A stretch of 64,000 nt of DNA, taken from the NCBI RefSeq assembly GCF_015169395.1, contig NZ_CP063458.1:1302001-1366000 (forward strand), in the 5' to 3' direction. Numbering within the stretch: the first letter of the stretch is position 1; every line of letters starts with the position of its first letter. The DNA is from Humisphaera borealis (GTDB taxonomy: Bacteria > Planctomycetota > Phycisphaerae > Tepidisphaerales > Tepidisphaeraceae). Under the pieces are notes generated by a model, which saw nothing but the letters and a program-made list of their open reading frames with translations, searched no databases and was not told the DNA's origin. Of the stretch, positions 53,643 through 62,898 are shown piece after piece. The position numbers and the translations under genes are program-made.

Positions 53643-55280
53643 ATGGCACTTCACCCTCTGGCCGGCAAGCCGGCGACCGCGGAACTCCTGATCGACGTCG
53701 CCAAGCTCGAGCGCGAATACCTCCAACGCACCCCCGATGTCAGCGACCCCCGGCAGGCCGTCAGCTTCGGCACGAGCGGCCATCGCGGCACCTCGCTCGA
53801 CGGCACCCTCACCGAGCCACACATCCTGGCGATCACCCAGGCGATCTGCGAGTACCGCAAGGGCAAGGGCATCGACGGCCCGGTCTACATGGGCAAGGAC
53901 ACCCACGCTTTGTCGGCGGCGTCGCAGCGGTCGGCGCTTGAGGTGCTCGCCGCCAACGGGGTCGAGACGATCCTGCAGGCCGGCGACGGCGTGACGCCCA
54001 CCCCGGTCGTCTCGCATGCCATCCTGACGCACAACAAGGGACGCAAGACCGGTCTCGCCGACGGCATCATCATCACGCCGTCGCACAACCCGCCGCAGGA
54101 CGGCGGCTTCAAGTACAACCCGCCCAACGGCGGCCCGGCCGACACCGACATCACCAAGTGGGTGCAGGACCGCGCCAACGAACTGCTCAAAGGCGGCAAC
54201 GCCGGCGTGAAGCGCATCTCGCTCGAAGCCGCGTTCAAGGCCGCCACCACGCACCAGCAGGATCTGGTTCAGCCCTACGTTCGCGACCTGTCGAGCGTGA
54301 TCAACATGGACGCGATCCGCGGCTCGGGCCTCAAGCTCGGGGCCGATCCGCTCGGCGGCGCATCGTCCCCCTACTGGGGACCCATCCGCGACACCTACGG
54401 CTTGAACATCGATATCGTCAACACCAGGGTCGACCCGACGTTTTCGTTCATGAGCGTCGACCACGACGGCAAGATCCGCATGGATTGTTCCAGCCCGTAC
54501 GCGATGGCCGGGTTGGTGAAACTGAAGGACAAGTACCAGGTCGCATTCGGCAACGACCCCGACGCCGATCGGCACGGCATCGTGACGCCGTCGGCCGGCC
54601 TGATGAACCCCAATCATTACCTGGCCGTCGCGATCCGCTACCTCCTGGGCAATCGCCCGCAATGGCCGACGTCGGCGGCAGTAGGCAAGACGCTGGTGTC
54701 GAGCGGCCTGATTGATCGCGTGGTGGCCGACCTGAAGCGAACGCTGTACGAGGTGCCGGTCGGATTCAAGTGGTTCGCGCCGGGATTGTATGACGGCTCA
54801 GTCTGCTTCGGCGGGGAAGAGAGCGCGGGGGCGAGCATGCTCCGCCGCGATGGTACGGTGTGGTCCACCGACAAGGACGGCATCATCCTGGCGCTGCTGG
54901 CGGCGGAGATCACGGCCGTCACCGGCAAAGACCCCGGCGTGCACTACAAGGAACTGACGGCGAAGTTCGGCACGCCCTACTACACCCGCATCGACGCCCC
55001 GGCCACGCCGGACCAGAAGGCCAGGCTGCAGAAGCTGTCGCCCGAGGCCGTGAAGGCGACCGATCTGGCCGGCGATCCCATTTTGGCACGCTTGACCAAG
55101 GCCCCCGGCAACAACGCGTCCATCGGCGGACTAAAGATCACAACAGCCAACGGCTGGTTCGCCGCCCGGCCGTCGGGGACGGAAAACATCTACAAGATCT
55201 ATGCCGAGAGCTTCAAGAGCGACACTCACCTGCAGTTGATCGTTGCCGAGGCACAGAAAATCGTGAGCGATACGCTGTAG
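53643..55280 (+). CDS. pgm: Phosphoglucomutase (alpha-D-glucose-specific)
   Basis: A 545-residue phosphohexomutase of full length. Landmarks: [16 protein letters not shown], catalytic phosphoserine in [20 protein letters not shown], metal loop [11 protein letters not shown], sugar loop [13 protein letters not shown], and phosphate loop [16 protein letters not shown]. It interconverts glucose 1-phosphate and glucose 6-phosphate for glycogen and polysaccharide metabolism. The start ATG has no clear Shine-Dalgarno. Confidence 0.96.
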   Translation: MALHPLAGKPATAELLIDVAKLEREYLQRTPDVSDPRQAVSFGTSGHRGTSLDGTLTEPHILAITQAICEYRKGKGIDGPVYMGKDTHALSAASQRSALEVLAANGVETILQAGDGVTPTPVVSHAILTHNKGRKTGLADGIIITPSHNPPQDGGFKYNPPNGGPADTDITKWVQDRANELLKGGNAGVKRISLEAAFKAATTHQQDLVQPYVRDLSSVINMDAIRGSGLKLGADPLGGASSPYWGPIRDTYGLNIDIVNTRVDPTFSFMSVDHDGKIRMDCSSPYAMAGLVKLKDKYQVAFGNDPDADRHGIVTPSAGLMNPNHYLAVAIRYLLGNRPQWPTSAAVGKTLVSSGLIDRVVADLKRTLYEVPVGFKWFAPGLYDGSVCFGGEESAGASMLRRDGTVWSTDKDGIILALLAAEITAVTGKDPGVHYKELTAKFGTPYYTRIDAPATPDQKARLQKLSPEAVKATDLAGDPILARLTKAPGNNASIGGLKITTANGWFAARPSGTENIYKIYAESFKSDTHLQLIVAEAQKIVSDTL

Positions 55281-55423
55281 CAAGTGCATCACATCGCGAA
55301 CGAGGAACTCCGATGGAAAACCGCTGCTTCTGCGTCTCCGACACAGCGCCCAGGCTCGTAAGCCTCTTGAGTTCCCCGTTTCAACACGAGCGCACACAGT
55401 GCGGCCAAGCCGCAGCAGAAGAC

Positions 55424-55633
55424 AGAAGCCACAGAGGCACTGAGACACAGAGGGGTTTTCGACCGATGTGCTGCTTTGCGGGAAGTCGGGATGGATTCGC
55501 AGAAAATCGGCGGATGCTATTGGCCCTCTGTGCCTCTGTGCCTCTGTGGCTTTCTCTGATGCGCGCGGGGGTATCAACAAAGATCACAAAGAAGAGAATT
55601 AGATTTTTTCGTAATCTTCGTGACTTCGTGGTG
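55424..55633. repeat. Inverted CACAGAGGCAC repeats and CTTCGTGAC-type palindrome
   Basis: Bases 55424-55453 and 55524-55555 are inverted copies of a CACAGAGGCAC-rich repeat. Bases 55579-55633 form an imperfect palindrome of the ACAAAGAAG / CTTCGTGACTTCGTG type. They fill the 350 bases between pgm and the next gene and stay open in that gene's frame. A short piece of similar CTTCGTG repeat is at 58511-58535. Confidence 0.75.
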
Positions 55634-58123
55634 AGATCGAACCTCGTAAGGCTAGCACTCTTCTGTTGTTTTCTCGGAATTGCATCATCAGTTGCCGCCG
55701 CCGACGCGATGGTCGCTGACGACGCCAAGGGGATCGCATTTTTCGAATCCAGGATCCGTCCGGTGCTGGTCAAGCATTGCTACAAGTGCCATTCGGTCGA
55801 AACGGGCAAATCCAATGGCGGACTGCTCCTCGATTCGCGCGAGAAGACGCGCGCCGGTGGTGACACCGGCCCGGCGGTGGTGCCCGGCAAACCGGAGCAG
55901 AGCCTCCTGCTGACCGCGATCAGCCACACCAATTCCGATCTGAAAATGCCGCCGAAGAAGGATCGGCTGCCGCCTGCGGTGATTGCCGACGTCAAGGCCT
56001 GGATTTCCATGGGGGCACCGGACCCGCGCAAGGAAGCGGCCGGCACCGTCACGGCCGCCCGTCCGCCGGTCACCGTGGAAGAGGGCCGCAAGTTCTGGGC
56101 CTATCAGAAGCCGGTGGCGGTCGCCCCACCGGCGATCAGTATTCCCCCCTGGGCAAGGAATGAAATCGACGCCTTCGTCATTTCGAAGCTCGAGGCTTCC
56201 AATCTCAAGCCGTCACTCCATGCCGCCCCGGGGACGTTCCTGCGCCGGTTGCATTACGACCTGGTCGGTCTGCCGCCGTCGCCAGAAGCACTTGCCGCTT
56301 TTTCTGCCCGCGGCAGAGTTGACGGCGTAGAAAAGGCGATTGAGACCGAAGTCGACGCGCTGCTCGCGTCGCCGCGGTTCGGCGAGCGCTGGGGCCGCCA
56401 CTGGCTCGATGTCGCCCGCTTCGCCGAATCCAGCGGCAAAGAGGCCAACATCTCCTTCCCGTACGCGTTCCGCTACCGCGACTACGTGATCGATGCGTTC
56501 AACGACGATGTGCCGTATGACCGCTTTCTAACCGAACAGATCGCCGGTGATTTGCTGCCGGCAAGCGATGACAAGGAACGGGCGAGGCTGCTTATCGCAA
56601 CCGGGTTCCTGGCGCTGGGGCCGAAGAACCTGGACGAAGCGGACCCCAGGCAGTTCGTCGCCGACCTGGTGGACGAACAGATCGACACCGTCACCCGCGC
56701 CGTGCTGGCCAACAGCGTGGCCTGCGCCCGGTGCCACGATCACAAGTTCGACCCGTTCTCGATGCAGGACTACTACGCGCTGGCCGGCGTTTTCGGCAGC
56801 ACGCGCACGTTCTTCGGCACGTACGTCACACCGTCGAATCGCATCGCCGGCGATCCGCTGGTGCTGCCGAAGGGCGCTGGCGCGCCAATCTTTCACGCCG
56901 GCATTCCGCCGCAGCAGGTCGAGAAGCTCAAAAAGCAACTGGCCGACCTGAAGAAGGAAGACGCCGACCGCCGAGCCGCGGCCATGCGGGCTTCCATGAC
57001 CGGCGGCGACCCGGAAAAGTTTTACTCGATCACCGATGCTCTGCGGATCTTCTGGACCAGCGGCGGGATTGAAGGCCAGCTCGAAAAGGTGGACGAAAAC
57101 GGCGCGCCACTGCCCCTGGCGATGGGCGTGACGGACGGCGCACGCATCGCCGATGCTCCGTTCATGGAACGCGGCGACGTCGCCCGGCCGGGCAAGCCGG
57201 TGCCGCGCGGCTTCCCCCGCGTGATCGAGATCGAAAGTCTGTCGAAGCTTCCCGCCGACCGCAGCGGCCGACTGGAGTTCGCCCGCTGGCTGACCCACCC
57301 CGACAACCCGCTGACCGCCCGCGTGATGGCCAACCGCGTCTGGCGGAATCTCTTTGGCGCGGGGCTGGTCGCGACGGTCGACAACTTCGGCTTCAGCGGA
57401 GAACGCCCGAGCCATCCGGAACTGCTCGATCACCTCGCCGTCCGGTTCGTCGCTGGCGGCTGGTCGGTGAAGAAGCTCGTCCGCGAGATCGTCCTGTCGC
57501 GCACCTATCGCCAGTCGTCCACGTACGACCCGGCGGCCTTTAAGGCGGATCCCGACAACCGTCTGCTCTGGCGCTTCCCCAAGCGGCGGATGGACGCCGA
57601 GGCGATCCGCGACGGCATGCTCGCCGTCTCCGGAGAGTTGAACGAATCGCGGCCGGCCGGTTCACTGGTGGCCAAAGAGATCGGCGATCGGCCGATCTCG
57701 CTCATCGGGCTGGACCCGAAGATCCCGAAGGATCTGGACGGCTCGCTGCATCGATCGGTGTACCTGCCGGTGTTGCGCGACACGTTGCCCGATGTGCTCG
57801 ACCTGTTCGATTTCGCCGAGCCGAGCCTCGTCACCGGCGATCGGCAGACCACGAACGTACCGCCACAGGCGCTCTATCTGATGAACGGCCCGTTCGTGAA
57901 GGCGCGGGCGGCGGGCCTGGCCAATCGGATCGCCGGCGAGAAGGACCCGGCATCGCAGGTACGCAGCGCCTTCCTCCTGTGTTTCAGCCGGGAACCCGAC
58001 GCCGAGGAATTGAAATTGGGTATCGCATTCATTGGCGGTGGTACGAAGGAATCGAGTAAGCCGATCCTGACGGCGTATTGCCAGGCGCTATTGGCCACGG
58101 CGGAGTTCCGGAACGTGGATTAA
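55631..58123 (+). CDS. DUF1549/DUF1553 protein with planctomycete cytochrome-c-like domain (second copy)
   Basis: An 830-residue exported protein from GTG 55631. The signal peptide is about 1-24 (LVRLALFCCFLGIASSVAAA). Haem motif C50-YK-C53-H54 in VLVKHCYKCHS. DUF1549 region with NEIDAFVISKLEASNL and [19 protein letters not shown]1553 region with [18 protein letters not shown] and NVPPQALYLMNGPFV. An in-frame ATG at 55313 has a good GAGGA site but would add 106 residues encoded by repeat DNA before the signal peptide, so I prefer the later start. No DUF1501 gene is adjacent. Confidence 0.88.
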   Translation: MRSNLVRLALFCCFLGIASSVAAADAMVADDAKGIAFFESRIRPVLVKHCYKCHSVETGKSNGGLLLDSREKTRAGGDTGPAVVPGKPEQSLLLTAISHTNSDLKMPPKKDRLPPAVIADVKAWISMGAPDPRKEAAGTVTAARPPVTVEEGRKFWAYQKPVAVAPPAISIPPWARNEIDAFVISKLEASNLKPSLHAAPGTFLRRLHYDLVGLPPSPEALAAFSARGRVDGVEKAIETEVDALLASPRFGERWGRHWLDVARFAESSGKEANISFPYAFRYRDYVIDAFNDDVPYDRFLTEQIAGDLLPASDDKERARLLIATGFLALGPKNLDEADPRQFVADLVDEQIDTVTRAVLANSVACARCHDHKFDPFSMQDYYALAGVFGSTRTFFGTYVTPSNRIAGDPLVLPKGAGAPIFHAGIPPQQVEKLKKQLADLKKEDADRRAAAMRASMTGGDPEKFYSITDALRIFWTSGGIEGQLEKVDENGAPLPLAMGVTDGARIADAPFMERGDVARPGKPVPRGFPRVIEIESLSKLPADRSGRLEFARWLTHPDNPLTARVMANRVWRNLFGAGLVATVDNFGFSGERPSHPELLDHLAVRFVAGGWSVKKLVREIVLSRTYRQSSTYDPAAFKADPDNRLLWRFPKRRMDAEAIRDGMLAVSGELNESRPAGSLVAKEIGDRPISLIGLDPKIPKDLDGSLHRSVYLPVLRDTLPDVLDLFDFAEPSLVTGDRQTTNVPPQALYLMNGPFVKARAAGLANRIAGEKDPASQVRSAFLLCFSREPDAEELKLGIAFIGGGTKESSKPILTAYCQALLATAEFRNVD

Positions 58124-58232
58124 GGTGCTGCACCCGCTCCAACTCGACCTGAAGGTTTGGTTTCACTCCCAAGTTTCTCATGAGGTTGAAGGCCGCACAC
58201 CGGGATTGTGAATACGGATAGATTCCGCTCTT

Positions 58233-58422
58233 CGGCCTGAAGAGTCGGAATCGCTCAGCCCGGGGCAACGCCCCGGGTCATTGTGATGCAATCCGTGCGG
58301 CCTGAAGGGCCGCGATCGACCCGCTCGGACGTCGCGCATCGCGGACTTTCAGCCCGCATCGTTTCGGATCGTCGGAACCCAGGGCGTTGCTCTGGGCTGA
58401 GCGATCCCGGCCCTTCAGGCCG
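58233..58422. repeat. Inverted 47-bp repeat pair with CCTGAAGGGCC and CCCGGGGC palindromes
   Basis: Bases 58233-58279 and 58376-58422 are inverted copies identical at 40 of 47 positions. A third partial hairpin copy is at 58298-58318. They occupy most of the 450 bases between the DUF1549/1553 and GNAT genes, where I see no gene. Confidence 0.8.
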
Positions 58423-58573
58423 AATGCGGCGACGATCACCGCATCGGCGTTCTGTTCTCGGAGCCGTCATGAAGGAACTATTCTGAACGGACGCGATCAT
58501 TTCTGCTTCTACTTCGTGTCTTCGTGCCCTTCGTGTTAAAAGTGGCAGTCGAGCGGCGTTACCTTCGCTACCC

Positions 58574-59524
58574 ATGTTCCTCATGTCCTCCAAAACCGAA
58601 CCCATCCTCCGTCATGCCACCCTCGACGATCAGGACGAGATCGCCGAGCTGATCTGCATTTCCACCAACTACTGGTACCGCTCCAGCGGTAAGCCGCCAA
58701 TCTTCAATCGCGGGCCGGAAACCTGCCGGGTATTCTGGGACATCTACGAAGCGATGGACCCAGGGCGGTGTATCGTCGCTGTCGAGCCGCGAACCGGTCG
58801 GCTGATGGGGTCGTGCTTCTATCACGCGCGGCAGACGCACTATTCACTGGGCATCATGAACGCCCATCCGAACTACTTCGGTCGAGGTGTCGCCGGCCGG
58901 CTGCTCAAGGCGATCACCGACCTCGCCGACGCCGAGGGCAAGCCCATTCGGCTGGTTTCCAGCGCGATGAACCTCGATTCGTTCTCGCTCTACACCCGCG
59001 CCGGTTTCAGCCCGCGGGCGATCTACCACGACATGATCATCCCCGCCGAGCGCGTCGTCGCCGGATTGGACGGCGTCGATCGGTCGCGCGTGCGACCGGC
59101 AGTCGCCGCCGACGTGCCCGCGATCGCCGCCCTGGAGTGGAAGGTCAGCCGAATCCGCCGGGATCATGACTGGCGGCACATGATCGAGAACAAGGCCGGT
59201 GTCTGGAGCGTGTGGGTGTCGCCGGTGGGCAACGGCGAGTTAAACGGTGCGCTGGCGTCGATCAACCATCCGGCCAGCAACATGCTCGGCCCTGGCATCA
59301 TGACCGACGACGACGCCGCCGCCTCCCTGATCGCCGCGGAACTGACCCGTCGCGGCGGAACGACGCCGCCGCTGTTCCTGGCGCCCGCCGCCCGTCCGGG
59401 GCTGATTCGAAAGCTGTACGACTGGGGTGCAAAGAATATCGAACTGCACCTGCATCAGGTGCGCGGCGAATCGGTACCGTTCGACGGCGTCGCGATGCAG
59501 ACGTTCATGCCGGAGACGGGGTGA
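58574..59524 (+). CDS. GNAT family N-acetyltransferase
   Basis: A 316-residue protein whose first 150 residues form a GNAT domain: IAELICISTNYWYRSS, the strand-4/acetyl-CoA loop HPNYFGRGVAGRLLKAITDLA, and LYTRAGFSPRAIYHDM near its end. The second half (from VRPAVAADVPAIAALEWKV) looks like a degenerate second GNAT-type domain. The substrate is unknown. An alternative ATG is at 58583. The stop is directly followed by the next open frame. Confidence 0.85.
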   Translation: MFLMSSKTEPILRHATLDDQDEIAELICISTNYWYRSSGKPPIFNRGPETCRVFWDIYEAMDPGRCIVAVEPRTGRLMGSCFYHARQTHYSLGIMNAHPNYFGRGVAGRLLKAITDLADAEGKPIRLVSSAMNLDSFSLYTRAGFSPRAIYHDMIIPAERVVAGLDGVDRSRVRPAVAADVPAIAALEWKVSRIRRDHDWRHMIENKAGVWSVWVSPVGNGELNGALASINHPASNMLGPGIMTDDDAAASLIAAELTRRGGTTPPLFLAPAARPGLIRKLYDWGAKNIELHLHQVRGESVPFDGVAMQTFMPETG

Positions 59525-59554
59525 ATGCCCATGCCACTAGAACGCGGAGTTTGC

Positions 59555-60670
59555 ATGAGAATGAAACACGTCCTGATCGGCCTTCTAGCACTATTCCTCG
59601 GCGTGCCGGCCTCGGCGGCGCTGGTAGCCGACGGCCGATACCTTTACGTCGCCGTGCCGGGCATCCGCGACTACCTGGAGTTTGGCGGGCATGGCGTTCT
59701 GGTGTTCGACATCGAGGCCGGTCACAAGTTCGTCCGCCGCATTCCCGCCGCCGGCGTCGATGACAAGGGTAAGCCGATCAACGTCAAAGGTGTCTGTGCT
59801 TCGTCAGCTACCGGGCGGCTCTACGTCAGCACGATCAAGACGCTCACCTGTTTCGACCTAACCACCGACAAGATCCTCTGGGAAAAGCCGTACGAAGGCG
59901 GCTGCGATCGCATGTCGATGACGCCGGACGGTAAGGCGATCTATCTGCCGTCGTTCGAGAAGGCGCACTGGAACGTGGTCGATGCGATGACGGGCGACGT
60001 GATCACGAAGATCACCCCCAACAGCAACGCCCACAATACGGTCGTCGGCCTGGACGGAAGCAAGGCGTACCTCGCCGGGCTCAAGTCGCCGCTGCTGGAG
60101 GTTGTCGACACGGCGACGAACAAGACCATCCGCCAGGTCGGACCGTTCGCCAAGCCGATCCGCCCGTTCACCGTCAACGGCCGACAGACGCTCGCGTTCG
60201 TCAACGTCAACGACCTGCTCGGGTTCGAGATCGGCGACATTGCCACGGGCAAGAAGCTCCATCGCGTCGAAGTTCAGGATTTCAAGATCGGTCCGGTCAA
60301 GCGGCATGGCTGCCCGAGCCATGGCGTCGGTCTGACGCCGGACGAGAAAGAGGCGTGGGTGTGCGACGCCTACAACCAGCGATTGCACGTTTTCGACCTG
60401 ACGCCGATGACCGCCACCATTCCGCCGAGGCAGACGGTGAGCATTCCACTGCGCGAGCAGCCGGGCTGGGTGACGTTCAGCCTCGACGGCAAGTATGCCT
60501 ACCCCAGCACGGGTGAAGTGATCGACGTCGCGACGAAGAAGATTGTCGCCACCCTGGCCGACGAAAAGGGCGGACCGGTCCACAGCGAGAAGATGGTGGA
60601 AGTGCACTTCGGCGGCGGGAAGGTCGTGAAGACGGGGGATCAGTTTGGGCTGGGGCGGGTGGCGAAGTAG
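59555..60670 (+). CDS. Exported YVTN/YncE-like beta-propeller protein
   Basis: A 371-residue exported protein. Signal peptide about 3-20 (KHVLIGLLALFLGVPASAA). About six to seven repeats of beta-propeller type, with GRLYVSTIKTLTCFDLTTDK, KAYLAGLKSPLLEVVDTATN and AWVCDAYNQRLHVFDLTPM as clear blades. No catalytic motif. GGAG at 59546-59549 selects ATG 59555 over the ORF's first ATG at 59525. It is 30 bases from the GNAT gene on the same strand. Confidence 0.85.
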   Translation: MRMKHVLIGLLALFLGVPASAALVADGRYLYVAVPGIRDYLEFGGHGVLVFDIEAGHKFVRRIPAAGVDDKGKPINVKGVCASSATGRLYVSTIKTLTCFDLTTDKILWEKPYEGGCDRMSMTPDGKAIYLPSFEKAHWNVVDAMTGDVITKITPNSNAHNTVVGLDGSKAYLAGLKSPLLEVVDTATNKTIRQVGPFAKPIRPFTVNGRQTLAFVNVNDLLGFEIGDIATGKKLHRVEVQDFKIGPVKRHGCPSHGVGLTPDEKEAWVCDAYNQRLHVFDLTPMTATIPPRQTVSIPLREQPGWVTFSLDGKYAYPSTGEVIDVATKKIVATLADEKGGPVHSEKMVEVHFGGGKVVKTGDQFGLGRVAK

Positions 60671-60745
60671 GCGGGCGAAAGCGGGGAAGAGAGTCAACAT
60701 CCTGCGGTACTCCGAAGGACCTTGAACCGCCAGGCGCAATGCACC

Positions 60746-60771
60746 GGACGTCGGAAAGCGATCCGACGTCC
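60746..60771. terminator. 10-bp perfect hairpin between convergent genes
   Basis: GGACGTCGGA / TCCGACGTCC with a 6-base loop, lying between the beta-propeller gene and the RTX-calpain gene. There is no T run, so a terminator role is tentative. Confidence 0.45.
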
Positions 60772-60857
60772 AACGCTTTCGGCCGCGGTCTGCAAGGCCT
60801 TTCCGAGTACCTCAGGGTGACAGAGCTACACTCACGAAGCGGGTGCCGGTACGCCAC

Positions 60858-62639
60858 TCACACCTTTGCCCAGGTGGCTTTCTTGAAGTAGGTGAAGAAC
60901 TGGCTCGCGGTGAAGGTGTAGTACCCGTCCTGCGGGTTGGCGTCGTTGCCGGCGCCGTCGTAGCCCCAGGGGTTTCGCACGGTGATCGTGCCGCCGGCCG
61001 TATCGACGCTGTTGACCACGTACAGGTGTTGGTTGACGTAAGGCAGGCCGTTGGGCAGCGCGTTGATCGACGACGCCACCACCGCGCGGCCCTGATTCAT
61101 CTGGCTGGCGATCGATGCGAGCACGTTGGTGCCGCTGGTGCCCCAGAAGTCGGCATTCTGCGCGGCCAGGGCATCGAAGGGTTCGCTGGATCGGCCCAAC
61201 TCCAGGATCGCGTAGGTGCCGCCGTCGAAGTAGCGGTGGTAGGCGAACGCCTTTTCCATGATCGCAACCCAGATCGAGTTGCCGTTGCCGAGCTTGGCGT
61301 ACTTGGGTGTTCCGTTGACCGCCGGCAGGTCGCCGTCGACGCGGTAGTAACTCGCCACGCCGCTCCTGAAGAACCGCACGGCGTAGGTGCCGTCGCCGAG
61401 ATCAACGACCGATTGGCGGATGCGGTTCGCATTTACCTTGGCGGTCGCCGACAGGCCGCCGACGAAGTAGCAGTCGCCGACGTCGCCCTGGCGGATGTCG
61501 TTCATCCTGATGCCGGCCGCGCCGAACAGCGGCCGGTCGCGGAAGCTGACGTACGGGGCGAGCGCGATCGGGTCCATCAGGTTTTGGCCGACGAGCACCT
61601 TGCTCGGCCGTTCCTGGAGCGTCTGGCCGTTGTTGCGGATGACGTTGTTCTCGAACTGGCTGACAAAATGGAAGTTACTGCCGGCATACTCGGCTGTGTC
61701 GCCGTCCATGTTCAGTTCGGTGGTGCGGGCATCATCCATCCAGAAGCTGTCGATGCCCTTTTCGCCCCAGAGGCGGTCGCTGGTACCGCCGCCGATCGAA
61801 ACCAGGACGTCGTCGCCGTCGCCGCCGAGGAGGAAGTTGTTACCCGCCCCGCCGTATACGCGGTCATTGCCGGCGTTGCCGTAGACGACGTCGTCGCCGC
61901 CGTCGCCGTACACCGCGTCGGTACCGCCCATGCCTTCGATCGTGTCGTTGCCGTCGCCGCCGCGGCAGGTGTCGTTGTCGGTGTAGAAGATCGCGTAACT
62001 GACGGAGGTCGTTTTGGTCAGGCTCATCGCTGTCGAAGCGGTCGAGAAGGCCGGACTGGGAGCCGCCGTGGAACCGGTGGAGAAGGTCACCCGCTGCAGG
62101 TTGGCATTGATGATGACAGGGCCGATCGGGTCGGCCTGACCGTTGCCGTTGACGTAGTCGTTGTCCTGCTCGCCGTCCACGTAGTCGTTGCCCTGTCCGC
62201 CGTAGAGGATGTCGTCGCCGAACCCGCCCAGGAGGGTATCGTCGCCGCTCATGCCGCGAAGGGTGTCGCCGCCGCCGGAGCCGCGGAGCAGGTCGTTGCC
62301 GGCACCACCGTCGAGGGTGTCCGGGCCGTTGCCGCCCTTGAGGGTGTCGTTGCCGTCGCCGCCATTGAGGAACGCCGGGATGGTGATCAGCTCCGAGACG
62401 GCGATCTGGTCGTTGCCGGCCAGGCCGTTGACGGTGACGGCGAAGACGGGCTGGTTGGCGTACGTGGTGGTAACGCCGTTGAGCGTGACCTTGATCGCCG
62501 AACCCTGCTGGCTGACGTTGATCACGTCATTGCCGGCGGTGCCGTTGACCGTGACGTTAAAGTGCCTGCGGTCTTCCAGGCTTTCGAGAACCGCGGCGGC
62601 CAAGCGGGAAGATTCACGGCGGGCTGACGCGGTCTTCAT
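60858..62639 (-). CDS. Secreted RTX-repeat protein with calpain-type cysteine protease domain
   Basis: A 593-residue protein. ATG 62639 has GGAG seven bases upstream. The N-terminus has the surface-protein motif LESLEDRRHF (18-27). Residues about 30-300 carry RTX calcium-binding nonapeptides (GGDGNDTLKGG, GGAGNDLLRGS, GGQGNDYVDG and others). The C-terminal part (about 370-593) is a C2 calpain-like protease: QGDVGDCYFVGG with C390, NQHLYVVNSV with H538, and NPWGYDG with N556, so the triad is intact. Probably exported and calcium-dependent. The substrate is unknown. Confidence 0.88.
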   Translation of the reverse strand: MKTASARRESSRLAAAVLESLEDRRHFNVTVNGTAGNDVINVSQQGSAIKVTLNGVTTTYANQPVFAVTVNGLAGNDQIAVSELITIPAFLNGGDGNDTLKGGNGPDTLDGGAGNDLLRGSGGGDTLRGMSGDDTLLGGFGDDILYGGQGNDYVDGEQDNDYVNGNGQADPIGPVIINANLQRVTFSTGSTAAPSPAFSTASTAMSLTKTTSVSYAIFYTDNDTCRGGDGNDTIEGMGGTDAVYGDGGDDVVYGNAGNDRVYGGAGNNFLLGGDGDDVLVSIGGGTSDRLWGEKGIDSFWMDDARTTELNMDGDTAEYAGSNFHFVSQFENNVIRNNGQTLQERPSKVLVGQNLMDPIALAPYVSFRDRPLFGAAGIRMNDIRQGDVGDCYFVGGLSATAKVNANRIRQSVVDLGDGTYAVRFFRSGVASYYRVDGDLPAVNGTPKYAKLGNGNSIWVAIMEKAFAYHRYFDGGTYAILELGRSSEPFDALAAQNADFWGTSGTNVLASIASQMNQGRAVVASSINALPNGLPYVNQHLYVVNSVDTAGGTITVRNPWGYDGAGNDANPQDGYYTFTASQFFTYFKKATWAKV

Positions 62640-62898
62640 GGGCGAACTCCATTGAAACGGATGTCGGACGGCAAACGTCTTCAAGGAACACCGTAGCCCG
62701 CATCTGACGACCGGCAAACGAGCCGGAACCGGTCAGCCCTGATCAGGTCTGCTGGTCTGTGTGGTGCCGAAACGCCCCGGTACGGATCTGAAATGCCGGC
62801 AGTATTCAACGCGGCGACGCGCCAGCATTACCGTATACCGGCGGCTCCCGACATTGGCTCCGATCTTGAAGCGAACTACACCTGACGCTGGAGGAACT

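Noticed and set aside
54860-55630. A pgm to DUF1549/1553 fusion, as one frame is open across both
   Set aside because: pgm is read in a different frame and ends at 55280; the open frame over it is a shadow followed by repeat DNA.
60843-62627. A 594-codon plus-strand frame opposite the RTX-calpain gene
   Set aside because: Val/Ala/Asp-rich antisense of glycine-rich repeats; the minus strand has the coherent domains.
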